In this document: positions 1 through 10,831 of the stretch, piece by piece | How positions within the stretch are numbered: the first letter of the stretch is position 1 | Layout: every line of letters begins with the position of its first letter | Assembly: GCA_028023455.1 (NCBI GenBank) | Contig: JAQFVV010000037.1 | Span: forward strand, 1,738,001-1,802,000 | Direction: 5' to 3' | DNA length: 64,000 nucleotides | DNA from: Epiperipatus broadwayi | Taxonomy: Eukaryota; Onychophora; Udeonychophora; Euonychophora; Peripatidae | Position numbers and translations under genes: made by a program | Notes under the pieces: generated by a model | What the model was told of the DNA's origin: nothing | Databases searched by the model: none | What the model saw: only the letters and a program-made list of their open reading frames with translations

Positions 1-376
1 ATGGAAAAATATGGGTGATTTATTTTGTAAATTATGTAAGGAAGGAATAGAAAATATTAGGCATTTGTTAATTGAATGTAAATGTTTGAAAACAGAAAGG
101 GTACATATAATGAAATTGTGGAAAAATAAATATGAAAAGAGTGATTATACAGAAAGTGAATTATTGGTTTTTATGCTGGGTTTGGGAAAAGATAAGGAGG
201 ATTTAGATATAAAAGTTATAGAGTTGACAAAGATTATGTTGTGGAAATGGGATAGAGCAGATTAATTTAGAGTGGGGAATGTGAAATAAAGTGGCTAACA
301 GGTTTATCTGGGCATAATTGCTGAGATATTCTTGACTTCGTTTAAGGAGAAGCCATAATACATCACATCACAACCA
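1..376 (+). mobile_element. 3' end of a non-LTR retrotransposon (LINE), cut by the window edge
   Basis: The stretch holds the last codons of a LINE ORF, a short 3' UTR and a simple-sequence tail built of CATCA-type repeats at about 357-373. The same sequence recurs on the opposite strand at 7147-7620, including UTR and tail, so the 3' end is shared by two insertions. The tail touches the start of the neighbouring Gypsy LTR at 377. The 5' part lies outside the window. Clade is not assigned because the RT core is absent. Confidence 0.75.
2..265 (+). CDS. LINE ORF C-terminus with CCHC-like zinc motif (partial)
   Basis: About 87 C-terminal residues of a non-LTR retrotransposon polyprotein. A Cys-x2-Cys ... 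His-x4-Cys arrangement (C-K-L-C, then H-L-L-I-E-C) matches the zinc-knuckle-like motif found after the RT domain in many LINE ORFs, where it is thought to help RNA or target DNA binding during target-primed reverse transcription. The frame is open from the window start to a TAA at 263-265. The related copy at 7284-8209 on the other strand shows what lies upstream: a post-RT helical region. That copy has a TGA where this one has a Trp codon near the end, so this one is the better preserved. No start codon can be assigned. Confidence 0.7.
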   Translation, partial: WKNMGDLFCKLCKEGIENIRHLLIECKCLKTERVHIMKLWKNKYEKSDYTESELLVFMLGLGKDKEDLDIKVIELTKIMLWKWDRAD

Positions 377-2034
377 TGAAATTAGAAAAATCTTATATTC
401 GCGGTTGATAATTTGTATACATATGATAGATCCAACTAAACTCCCCTTTACAATCCCATTTTAATATGGATGGATTCAATACAATAATAGGTTTTATTAT
501 TGTATACAAATGCAACTCATAACCTTTAATTAATAATATGCTTTATTATAGTTTATTTTCCTTTTATTCAAGAACATTAACTAAACAAATCACTAATAAC
601 CGTCCCTACTTTCCTCTACTCTTGATATAACTAATGTAATCATTCTCTTTTTTTTATTATAAAAAAACAAAGGCAAAGAGTAATATATATTTCATTCTCG
701 AAGGATCATGTGCTTTTACTTAAATATTTGGGACTAAGCGACTTACTATTAGAAGTAAGTTATAACACAAAACCCTTACCCTCTCTTTCAATATTTTCTC
801 AACCCTTAATACTTTGCATTTTGCTTTCTAAATCATCTATTTTATAAAGCACAAATAGATTGAAATTAAATTGACAGAAACTGCAAACCTGGCTGTTAGA
901 TACTAATGAGCGCGAGAGGTTTGCAGTTTCTCTCAATTTAATTTCTAAATCATTTTAAATTCTATTCTGATAACATTGTCTTGGATTCATTTATGGGATT
1001 ATTATTATTTTTTTAACCTCACCCAATAGTCCTGAAAATTTTGTCCAAAATTTAGTTACCATTCATAAAGAAAAATTAAGACATAAAAAAATTTACGTAT
1101 TTTAAATAAACAAATTAATGTAAATATAAACATTATTAATATATAAAAAAAATAAATCCCTTCTATTGTCATAACTTATAGTTCATTAATGATTAAATAT
1201 AATCCTAAAAAGATATGTTTACAGTTCACCAATGTCTATAGTTCAATCAATACACAAAGTTTCCATTACCCTGATCGATCAGTGTACGTCCATAAGCGTT
1301 TCTTTGTATCTCTTGGAAGTTGATTCTCAGCAACTAGTTTGGTACCATGGCTAGCTCCTCTTTCTCCTATGTGGTTTGATGTTCCTTGAGGTGGTTTCAT
1401 GGTTCAATGAAGATCTAGGAATAGGTCAGTGCCCCGGCTAGGGACAGATTCGATTTCGTTTAGCCTTCTATCATTTTTATTTCCATTTTCTTATATAATA
1501 GTTCTTTTTTTATTAAAAGAAAACTAATAAATAAACACACAATAGGTTTTCTTCTCTATTTATCATCCTTTTTTCCATTGTCCTTTTTTTTATCATGTTC
1601 CTGGCCAGTGATTTCATTCCTTTAATTTTTTTGTTTTTAACACCTTGCTAACTAGAAGTCCCGACAATAGAATTAATTACAATTCTTTTTTTTCCCTCCC
1701 CTCCTTTCAGATTAGAAAATTAAAATAATTAATTATGAAATTGTTTCCAAAAACTCTAAAAAATTTTAATATCACTTTCGATGTAATCTTTTAATCCAAT
1801 TAAAAAAATAACTAATCTACCATTTTGCTTTTTTTTTGTTTTTAAAATCCCAATAGAAAAAACTAATAAATAATACCTATAAAAAAAAAAAAACGAATAA
1901 ATAATACCAAAAAAAAAAAATTTCCTATACACACAGCATTTATTTCTTATTTTATACCTAATATATATGTGTATATATGTATATTTACATACACACAGAG
2001 AATATAACATGAGCCGATCAAAATTATCAGCTCA
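377..2034 (-). repeat. 3' LTR of Gypsy-1
   Basis: Direct repeat of 10832-12444. Read on the minus strand it begins TGAGCT and ends ...CTAATTTCA, giving the usual TG...CA termini. It differs from the 5' LTR by many point changes and by a 105-bp insertion at 837-941, so the element is not recent. Long T and A runs and an internal (AT)n stretch near 1960-1985 are shared by both copies. Confidence 0.85.
837..941. mobile_element. Short hairpin MITE inside one LTR
   Basis: A 105-bp insertion present in this LTR but absent at the matching place in the partner LTR (near 11340). The inserted DNA folds on itself: an arm reading AAATTGACAGAAACTGCAAA is mirrored by the complement at about 918-947 around a short GC-richer loop. 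The 12-bp sequence TTTCTAAATCAT occurs on both sides (825-836 and 942-953) and once in the empty site, so it is a target-site duplication of up to 12 bp. Confidence 0.8.
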
Positions 2035-2099
2035 TTGCATCCCTTACCGATTAAAAAAAAAGCAAAAAAAACAACTTTATTTACTCCGTGAAGGCTTCC

Positions 2100-3198
2100 C
2101 TATCAATTCTCTCTTTTACAAGGCTTTAAACACCTTGCATTATAAGTTCATTTTCTTCCCCTTTTTCCTAACACTACAAATGCATTAGGTCCACATTTTT
2201 GAACAATTTTGTATGGGCCTTCAAACAAAGGGAAAATTTTCTTATATTGCTTCTCACTCATCCTGCTCACTGGCTAAGTTTTGACATAAACCCAGCTATC
2301 TCAAAATGCCCTGAATAGACATTCCCTTTTTTTCTCTGTTCAGGTTTTTTTTAACTGTTCCATAGCATGATATCGATCGTTTTCCACCTTAACTATTCTT
2401 TTTTCTGAAGGTACTGGATACTTGAGAAGAGATGGTTCGATCTGGCCATAATGTAATCTTTCAGGGGCTAGGCTGGTAGACTCATGGTAAGTACAATTTA
2501 TAATTTTGATCATTCATGGAAGTACATTAAACCACTGTTTTATGGTTTCCTTTCAAATGAGCATGAAATAAACACCCCAATTCTTTCATAACCCTTTCAC
2601 AGGGGTTAGATTGGGGGTTTCTAATGGAGGTTAAAACATGATGTATATTCTCTCAGGAGCCAATTTTTCCATTCATTGGTCACAAAAGGAGTACCATGAT
2701 CACACAAAACTGTGCAAGGTTTACCCACCTGTACAAACTGTTTGTCTCACAGTGCAGCGATCGATGATTTTGTGTCAGCTTTACACAAAGGGTATGCTTG
2801 TACTAACTTCAAGGAAATGTCATATGTCAGTAAAATGTGCTAACTTTGAGGAAATGTCATATGTCAGTAAAATATACCTGTATTGATGAAATGAAGGCAA
2901 AGGACCATAGAAATCGATGGCCAATAACTCATTTGGTTTTTTTTTTTACGTATAATAGGCATCAGCATTCCAGCACAATTCTTATTTGCAGGTTTATTTT
3001 GTTAACATTCATGACATTTCTGTAACGTGTCCACAATAGATTTTGTATGAGTTTATTTATCTTAAGTGACCCACAATGTCCTAGATCCTATGTACATAAC
3101 TTATCAAGTGTTCCTTTAAAGTTTGAGGTATAACTATTTTCCAACAATCTATTTCTCACTTAACCTAAAACATCAAAATACTGTTCATCATTCTATAC
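2100..3198 (-). pseudogene. Gypsy-1 integrase remnants
   Basis: Reading the minus strand in shifting frames gives patches of a Ty3/Gypsy integrase. Near 3060-3150 there is an N-terminal zinc-finger-like region (motifs such as V-I-P-x-T-L-K-E-H and a following C-H-E-C-like spot). Near 2170-2240 there is the C-terminal G-P-Y-K-I-V motif seen in the same place (G-P-F-T-I-V) in the better preserved element at 45935-46147. The catalytic core between them is too decayed to place D, D and E with confidence. A tandem duplication with a period of about 37 bp lies at 2811-2880. The remnant continues, across the inserted LTR pair and LINE, the polyprotein whose RT lies at 8.8-9.6 kb. Confidence 0.65.
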
Positions 3199-5139
3199 TG
3201 TAACGAGCACAGACGTTCGTTACATTGTTGTTTTTTTTATTTATTAAACATGAAAGTAAATTAAAAAGTTCGCATTTAAAAATTTTCTTTAAGAATTAAA
3301 AATTGAAATTAAATATCATCTTAAACTCTTATATATTAAATCGCACAGATAATGAAAAATTATTAAAATAAAACTTTATTAAAGAAAAAGTATTTTAAAA
3401 CTAAATTTTAAAAAGATTTGGAGATGAAATTATATCTTTAAATTTATCTTTAAATATATTTTTGATTTGGAAAACAGGTTAATTAATCAGAAATGGAAAT
3501 GATTGTTAATTAGTTAAATGTAAACCAGCCTTGGCATTTAAATGTAAAAACACCGTCAGATAGAAAACAATAAAACTGTTAGCAAATAAGAAGAAATCCC
3601 TATGGAATCGGACCATAGCGAAAGGACCATCGATCGGTGATGTAATGTAAATTCAATCCTTCACATTAATATAAAAGGAAAATTTGGAAATTATTAATCA
3701 GTGACTGGAAATTGATTATTACGATGTGACTATATGTAGTAGTACGGAGTTGGAGAATTGACAGACGACGGTCAATTCTTTCAGCTGTTAAAAAGGAGAA
3801 ATGAACTATCGTTTCCTACATTGAGGACCAACTAAATTAAAAAACCTCCGAATGAATAAATAAAACAACGCTAAAGATACCAATTTTAGGACCGTGGAAT
3901 TTACTTCATGAAGCAACGGATAAAGTTGGACTTTTAAAAATCGTAAGAACTTATATATTCACTTGAAACAATAAGAACCTAAATTTTAAAACTTTTTAGT
4001 AAATAATGCAATAGAATCCTATCTGACCAAACTAAATTCTTATAATAATTTATTTATTATTTTTTCTTATTTATTTTGTAAAATCATTTCCATTTATTTA
4101 TTTTTCTTTAAGTTTTATTATATTTTTTTCCTTAAATTAATTATATAAATGTTAAACTTGTCTGTGGGTATAGATTTTAAAGTATATTAGGGAGGTAATC
4201 TTAGGTTATTTTTTGTTTAAATTGGAATGGATTGATATATTTTGATTAGTAAGTAATATTGATTACGAGAATGTATACCCACTTTTTAGGAAGGAATTAT
4301 AAGTCGGATACAGTTCTTCTTGGGTTTTTTTATTAGATAGTGTAATATTCCTATCTCATAAGATTCTTCTTTGTGTTTTATTACTTGAATACATCATATC
4401 AGATGAATGTGGTTGAACGATTTAGCTAGGTTAAATAGGGATAGAATTTTATTTCAAAATTATGGTTATCATTACCTAAATAAAAAGATAAACTTAGTTG
4501 TTATAGTGATTTTACTAATATGTTTTTCTTTTGATCAAATATATAGAATTGATAAATAATGATACTTACGTGAGTATCTAATGTATTTATTTCTAGTATG
4601 GTAATGAGTATCTTATGGTGAATACTATTTAATATAAATTCTCAATTGTCAGTAATCAATATTTTTATTTTGTCCTTTTACTTTGATTTTTAACCGTGTA
4701 ATCTATGTAACCGATCTATAGCAACTTATTATAACAAGCTTTTATAATCCCATCTGGCAACTTAATTAAAATGTAAACTTATAATATAATAGAAATTAAA
4801 ATGTAAATTAAAATCTAAGGTAAAGTTAAAAATAATGTTAAAATGTAAAACTAATACTAAAATATTTTAAATCTTATATATATGTGCATAAATAAATTTT
4901 GTATGTTAATTACTGGCAGTGCTTATTTTATTCTTTTTTTATATATACTCTTAGATTATCTTATTAAATCTCTGCTATTCCACTGAGCTAGTGACATGGG
5001 CTAACGACGGAATCAAAATTCAAAAAAAAAAAAATTTTTTTTGACTTACGTATCTGCCTACTTTATAAATTTTCTAGGTTCAAATGCCTAGATGGCGCCC
5101 CGTAGTGCAGTTAACGTAGTCCCTCTCCGGATCGTTACA
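3199..5139. repeat. LTR-like unit, left arm of a large palindrome
   Basis: A 1.94-kb unit with TG...CA ends and an 8-bp terminal inverted repeat (starts TGTAACGA, ends TCGTTACA). Its start is itself a hairpin: TGTAACGA, 10-nt loop, TCGTTACA. It contains no coding region. The reverse complement of the whole unit follows at 5150-7052, separated only by ACTGCCCAGT. The ends are those of a solo LTR of a family different from the Gypsy-1 LTR. I see no second copy in direct orientation. Confidence 0.65.
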
Positions 5140-5149
5140 ACTGCCCAGT

Positions 5150-7052
5150 TGTAACGATCCGGAGAAGGAGACCTACGTAAACTGCACTACGGGCGCCATC
5201 TAGGCATTTGAACCTAGAAAAATTTATAAAGTAGGCAGATACGTAGTCAAAAAAAAAATTTTTTTTTTTTTTTTAAATTTTGATTCCGGTCGTTAGCCCA
5301 TGTCACTAGCTCAGTGGAATAGCAGAGATTTAATAAGATAATCTAAGAGTATATATAAAAAAAGGAATAAAATAAGCCACTGCCAGTAATTAACATACAA
5401 ACATTTATTTATGCACATATATATAAGATTTAAAATTATTTTAGTATTAGTTTTACATTTGAACATTATTTTTAACTTTACCTTAGATTTTAATTTACAT
5501 TTTAATTTCTATTATATTATAAGTTTACATTTTAATTAAGTTCGCACAGATGGGATTATAAAAGCTTGTTATAATAAGTTGCTATAGATCGGTTACATAG
5601 ATTACACGGTTAAAAACATTCCAAAGTAAACATAAGCGATCAAAATATAAAATTATTGATTACTGACAATTGCGGAGGGAAATTTATATGTAACCCAATA
5701 GTATTCACCATAAGATACTTGCATTGTCACCAATAACTTAAAAGACATCCGAATAAATACATTTTAGATACTCACCGTAAGGTATCATTATTTATCGAAT
5801 GTCTATATATTTTGATCAAATATGAAAACGCAAACATAGTTAACCGATAAACAATCCATGCAAGCGCTATAAACAACTTAATTTAATGCATTTTTATTTA
5901 GGGTCGAGCATGAATAACCAGATAGATTTGCTTTGAAAATAAACATTCTATCCCTATTTAACCCTAGACTAAAATTCGTAGTCAAACTGGCATCAATTCA
6001 TCTGATACATCGATGTATTCAATGTAATAACATACGGCAGCACAAAGGTTAAGGGAAGAAATGCCTCTTATGAGATAGGAATATTACATCTATCTGCAAA
6101 GAAGAGCAATAAAACAAAAACTCCATAGAAAGGAACTGCGGTATCCGACTTATAATTCCTTCCATAGGCAAACGAAGTGTGCGGGATGGCGATTCTGCCC
6201 GTAGCGAACAATATTACATTTACTAATCACACCAATATATCCAATCCATGAACCAACTAACCACGAAACAAATAACCTAGATTACCCTCCCCTAATAAAC
6301 TTTACAAACTATACAGCCATTCACCCCGACTTAAGTTTAACATTTATATAATTAATTTAACGGAAAACAACAATCATAATAAAACTTAAAGAACAAAAAT
6401 AAATAAAGGAAATGATTTACAAAATAAATAGAAAAAACATCAAATAACATTATTAATGATTAGTTTGGTCAGATAGATCTATTGCATTATTTACTAAAAG
6501 TTTAAAATTTAGAGTTCTTATTGTTTCAAGTGAATATATAAGTTCTTACGATTTTTAAAACGTCCAACTTTACCGTTGCTTGCCATGAAGTAATTCCCAG
6601 CGTCTAAATTGGATCCAGTTGTTTTATTTATTCATTCGGAGGTTTTAATTTAGTTGGTCCTCAATGTAGGAACGATAGTTCATTTCTCCCTTCTTAACAG
6701 CTGAAGAATGACCGTCTGTCAATTCCTCCAACTCCGGACTACACATATAGTCACATCGTAATATCAATTTCCGTCACTGATAATTCCACCTTATATTAAT
6801 GGAAGGATTGATTACTGCACCGGCGTGTTGCGGTCCGCCATAGGGCTGCAACGAGTTTACGATTTATTAAATGCCGAGGCGTTTACATTACTAATTAAAA
6901 TCTTTCCATTCTGAAATTAACCTGTTTTCCAAACAAAATATATTAAAGATAATTTAAAGATAATACTCCAAACTTTTAAAATTTAGTTTTAAAATACCAA
7001 TGTAATTTATTTTTACTTCATACGTAGTTTCTGTCTGTTTGATATTATTACA
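5150..7052. repeat. LTR-like unit, right arm of the palindrome (diverged)
   Basis: Inverted copy of 3199-5139. It starts TGTAACGATCCGGAG, and its outer end at about 7048-7052 (ATTACA) corresponds to the left arm's outer terminus. Close to the centre the arms differ mainly by single-base indels. From about 5600 to 6900 the right arm carries many scattered short insertions relative to the left arm. That pattern could be decay, but it also resembles uncorrected long-read error. Confidence 0.6.
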
Positions 7053-7146
7053 GCATTGTATTAGTTTTTTTCATGTAGAATCAGATGCTTGAAAAAACTT
7101 TATTCTCTTCATTATCACTTTCCATCACTTTATCGGAATCCATTGT

Positions 7147-8215
7147 GATGTGATGTGATGTATTATGGCTTCTCCTTAAACGAAGTCAAGAATATCTCAG
7201 CAATTATGCCCAGATAAACCTGTTAGCCACTTTATTTTACATTCCCCACTCTAAATTTACCCATAATCTGCTCTATCCCATTTTCATAACATAATCTTTG
7301 TCAACCCTATAACCTTTATATCTAAATCCCCTTTATCTTTTCCCAAACCCAGCATAAAAACCAATAATTCACTTTCTGTATAATCACTCTTTTCATATTT
7401 ATTTTTCCACAACTTCATTACATGTACCCTTTCTGTTTTCAAACATTTACATTCAATTAACAAATGCCTAATATTTTCTATTCCTTCCTTACATAATTTA
7501 CAAAATAAATCACCCATATTTTTCCATTTATATGTATATTCTTTTGTAGCTAAAGATCCCATTCGAGCCTTAAACAATAAATTACTTTCCTTACTATTAT
7601 CATATATTAACTCACACATATTAACTCACACCTAATATTCTGTTTATTTCTATATATATTTAAACTCTTTTTACTCTCCATACTATTTGTCCATCTCTCT
7701 AACTCCCTAGTCTTTATTAATAAATTTATTCTTTTATCCCATTCCTTACTACTATAACACTCAATAATCCTCTTAACACAATCATCCCATCTTTTGTACA
7801 AATATATTGATATAAATTCTTTATCCAAATCTTTTGCATACCGCATTACCTTTCTCACCCATCTTGTTACCTGCCCTTTACTCATAACCCAATTAAATAC
7901 TATTTTAGCTATTCTTTTATTATCCATAAACTGCAATCTACCAAACATTTTCATTTTACTTTTTGTATCTCTCATATGAAAACTTGACCATCCCATTTCT
8001 CCTTGAATTGCCTCCCTTGCTGTCCATACTTCTGCATCCAATGAATGTCTTCCTACTTCCATTTGAGCTTTTTCTAAGTAATCTAATATCTTTTTACTAA
8101 CATATAATGCATCATTACCATATGTTAACCCTGCTACTGCAACTCCTTTCCATATAATTCTAGCTACATCATATTTATTATATGAAAATACTGTTAATTT
8201 CTTTATCAACCCCTT
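7147..8215 (-). mobile_element. 5'-truncated LINE inserted in Gypsy-1
   Basis: Minus-strand LINE 3' half: post-RT coding region, UTR, and a tail of CATCACAT repeats ending at 7147. The 3' 370 bp match 1-374 in inverse orientation. The upstream edge at about 8215 meets Gypsy-1 coding sequence (RNase H end and linker), as expected for a 5'-truncated insertion made by target-primed reverse transcription. About 90 bp between 7053 and 7146 separate the LINE tail from the inverted LTR pair. Confidence 0.75.
7284..8209 (-). pseudogene. LINE ORF, post-RT region and zinc motif, frameshifted
   Basis: Two overlapping frames (8209-7607 and 7619-7284) together make about 300 residues of a LINE polyprotein after the RT palm. 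First comes a helical segment with the W-K-G-V-A-V-A-G-L-T-Y-G motif typical of the region following LINE RT domains, then a basic region, then the C-x2-C ... H-x4-C motif also seen at 2-265. The frame break coincides with an exact 14-bp tandem duplication (7604-7617 repeated at 7618-7631), which by itself explains the shift. A Trp-to-TGA change ends the second frame a few residues early. The catalytic RT part is missing because of 5' truncation. Confidence 0.75.
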
Positions 8216-8221
8216 TCTTTT

Positions 8222-8832
8222 TTTTTCTTTCCCATTGCAAGTGGGGTTAATCAGGCTCCCTCTAGTGTGAGGGTCTGACCTTTGTCTGGAACCGGATTTC
8301 TAGTCAGTATATCAGGTACTATATTTTCTTTTCCTGAGCAATGTACTACCTGGTAATTGAACCTTTGAAGATATAGGGCCTACCTTATAAGTCTATCATT
8401 TGTTAAATAGCACTTATTAATAAATACCAAGCTCTTTTGGTCCATGATAATCTCCGATCCTAGTAGTAAATATTTGAGTTTGTTTAATGCCCAAATTATG
8501 GCCAGCACCTTCCTTTCATTAGCAGTATAATTTCTTTCTGATTGATTTAGAGTTCTACTTAAAAATATAGAACTTGTAGTTTTCTTTCTTCATTTTCTTG
8601 AAATAGAACCTGACTTTACTGCTGTCCATTTTTAGCATAAAGGGTTTTTTTTAAATCAGGATAGGCACATGTAACCACTTTTAGAAACTTTTCTTTAATC
8701 GTTTTGAACAATTCACATTGTTTTTTCACCCCACTCCCATTGACTTCCTTTCCTAAGCAGTTGTATAAGTGCTTCGGTGTCTCCAGAAATATTCTCGTAG
8801 GTTGGGGGAAATTGGTTATTGCTTCAATTTTA
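8222..8832 (-). pseudogene. Gypsy-1 RNase H and linker, broken
   Basis: Minus-strand frames between the RT and the LINE insertion show RNase H hallmarks in order: a Y-T-A-N-E-R-K-V-L-A-I-I-W-A segment (the Glu motif) near 8480-8530, a D-Q-K-S-L-x-F-I-N segment near 8415-8450, and a C-S-G-K-E-N-I-V-P-D segment near 8300-8340. The last corresponds to the conserved G-x-x-N-x-V-A-D-x-L-S motif ending the Gypsy RNase H. Several stops and frameshifts interrupt it. The coding sequence is cut off at about 8220 by the LINE. Confidence 0.7.
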
Positions 8833-9635
8833 TTAAGATGCAGGCTTCATGCAAACAAGATGACCTAAAAATAAAATTTCCTTTTGTAAAATTTTACTTT
8901 TTTTTAAATTGATCGTAATGTTTTTTTTTTGACACTGCTGTAAAAACACTGATAAATTTTCTAAATGCTCTTGAGAGGAATGTGAAGCTATTACAACATC
9001 ATCCATATAAAATACGAAGAACTGTTTCATCCTGTCAGATAATACTTGATCTAAACAGCGTAACAAATCAGATTCGCTATTAACCAGCTCGAATGGCACA
9101 CATTGAAACACATATGTTTATCTTTCATATCTAAATGTGGTGTACTTTTGATCTTCTCTATGAAGTGAGATCTGCCAGTAACTCAAAGTTAAGTCGAAAG
9201 ACGAGAAATATTTCTTTTCACAAAATTCTAACAGTAAATCTGTTATACAAGGTGGGTACATCTCTGTCTGGTATCATAATAGCATTTAACTGCCACACAT
9301 CTAAACATACCCTCATGGAGCCATCTTTTTTTACAATTACCAGAGGGTTTATATAAGGGAGACTGCTGTTTCCTTATGACCCCCTCTTGTTCCAACTGCT
9401 GTATTTGACTGTCTATTTTATATTTAACTGGAATAGGATATGACCTCCTCTGAAGCTGAGTCTCATCTTTTATTCTTATCTGGTGTACATATCCCTTTAT
9501 AATGCTGGGGTTCATAGCAAATACTCGTTCATGCTGCTGTAATATTTCTCTGAGTTGTTTTTCCCAGTTGTTATTATTTTTCTCTAACTTGCTTACTTTG
9601 TTCTCTATTTTCTCATAAATATCCTTTACTATCAT
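8833..9635 (-). pseudogene. Gypsy-1 reverse transcriptase, two frames
   Basis: The upstream part (9635-9243) shows the start of a Ty3/Gypsy RT: a polypeptide with R-S-Y-P-I-P-V-K-Y followed by E-Q-E-G-V-I-R, the finger region. The downstream part (9111-8833) has C-L-D-Q-V-L-S, the catalytic Y-M-D-D-V-V-I-A-S and F-L-G-H-L-V motifs. Residues between about 9243 and 9111 are out of frame. Its closest match in the window is the RT at 47.4-49.1 kb, which shares C-L-D-Q-V-L-S and Y-M-D-D-V, so the two elements belong to related lineages. Inactive. Confidence 0.85.
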
Positions 9636-9748
9636 ATGTGCTACTTTATTATTTTGACTACTTCGTTCATTAAATGGAATTCTTTCATTTTTTATTATTA
9701 CTATTTTTTACAGTAATTAATTTTGGTGTGAGTCTGATGCATAAAGTC

Positions 9749-9997
9749 TTACCACAGTATTATATCTTCTATTAAATTTATCATCGCTAATAGCATATGT
9801 TGTATCCTTTGTTTTCTCACTTGTATTTCCCCATATACCTGCATGGGATTGAGCCTAACCCTTTTACCATTTGCCATCGTTATTTCTGATTTTTTTAGAG
9901 GTAATATGTGTATTTTCTCTTCCTGATTCCTAATTTGGTTTAGTATTTCATTCAAGATTATAGAGACTTGGCTGCCTGAATCCAACAATGCTTGCAC
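9749..9997 (-). pseudogene. Gypsy-1 aspartic protease
   Basis: An 82-residue frame whose start carries L-L-D-S-G-S-Q-V-S, the D-S/T-G active-site motif of retroelement aspartic proteases, in the same form as in the element at 48155-49084 (M-D-S-G-S-Q-V-S). It lies directly upstream of the RT remnant, matching the gag-PR-RT order. The frame ends before the flap and C-terminal Ile-Leu-Gly segment can be followed cleanly. The protein would cut the Gag-Pol polyprotein, but this copy is inactive. Confidence 0.75.
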
Positions 9998-10079
9998 TTA
10001 AATCCCCTGTACTTTTACTGTGATCACAGGACACATTTGATCAGCCATGGTCTGTACTCTTTCTTCTTACCACATTTAA

Positions 10080-10540
10080 CACTTTGGGTTTTGTTTCTTC
10101 TTGATTACCTTGTTCCTCTATGATTTCCTCTATTTAAAGTGCTTCCCATGTCTCCTCCATTCCTTTACAGATACAGGTTGTTAACCTATCCTGTATATTT
10201 TTTGGCATGTTTCTCTTTATTATACTCATCATCTGGTATTTTGAGATTGGGTATTTGATTACCTTTTTTAACTTCATTATTTGTTTAAAAAACTGTCTAT
10301 ACATCATCCCTTTCTCTTTCATATATTTTTCTCTTTCTACAACCTGTTGCATTTTTTCTTGCCTTTCTATGCTCCAAAATCTATGCATTAATGCTTTAAT
10401 GTATTTTTTAAAATTGTTCAGCCTCTTATATATAGCTCTCCACCAATCTAGGGCTACACCTACCAAATGGTTACTTGCTATTATTATTTTTTCTTTCTCT
10501 GCTACTTTGTATCTATTCTGTCTCGCATTTTTACTTTGAT
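10080..10540 (-). pseudogene. Gypsy-1 gag remnant
   Basis: A 110-residue frame (10466-10134) with A-L-D-W-W-R and an abundance of Lys/Glu helices resembles the capsid part of Ty3/Gypsy Gag (compare A-E-T-W-W-N in the gag at 49.1-49.7 kb). It lies between the 5' LTR and the protease, where gag belongs. The C-terminal nucleocapsid zinc knuckle is not seen. Low conservation means the call rests mainly on position and the W-W motif. Confidence 0.55.
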
Positions 10541-10820
10541 TATTTATTATCTAAACAAAATTATTTCTTATAGCATAAAACCCTCCCCCAACTGAAACAC
10601 CAACTCTAAGATCTAATCTAAAACCCACCTCACCTATTTCAACTCTTATCTCTGGCCATTTATTTTTTTCACAAGCCCCCTGTTGGGTGCCATTTTCTAT
10701 CTTTTTACCCCGTGTGCCCCTCTGTGCCACTACTTTTTATATCTGAATGATCGTACACTGAGAATTAAATTTTTTTAATTAAATCTGGAATTGATATATA
10801 AGGGCACCACTAGGAAAAAA

Positions 10821-10831
10821 ACCTAGAACCA
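10821..10831 (-). promoter_or_regulatory. Primer-binding site of Gypsy-1
   Basis: Immediately inside the 5' LTR the minus strand reads TGGTTCTAGG. The initial TGG is the complement of the tRNA 3' CCA, as needed for a tRNA-primed minus-strand start. The tRNA species is not identified. Confidence 0.55.
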
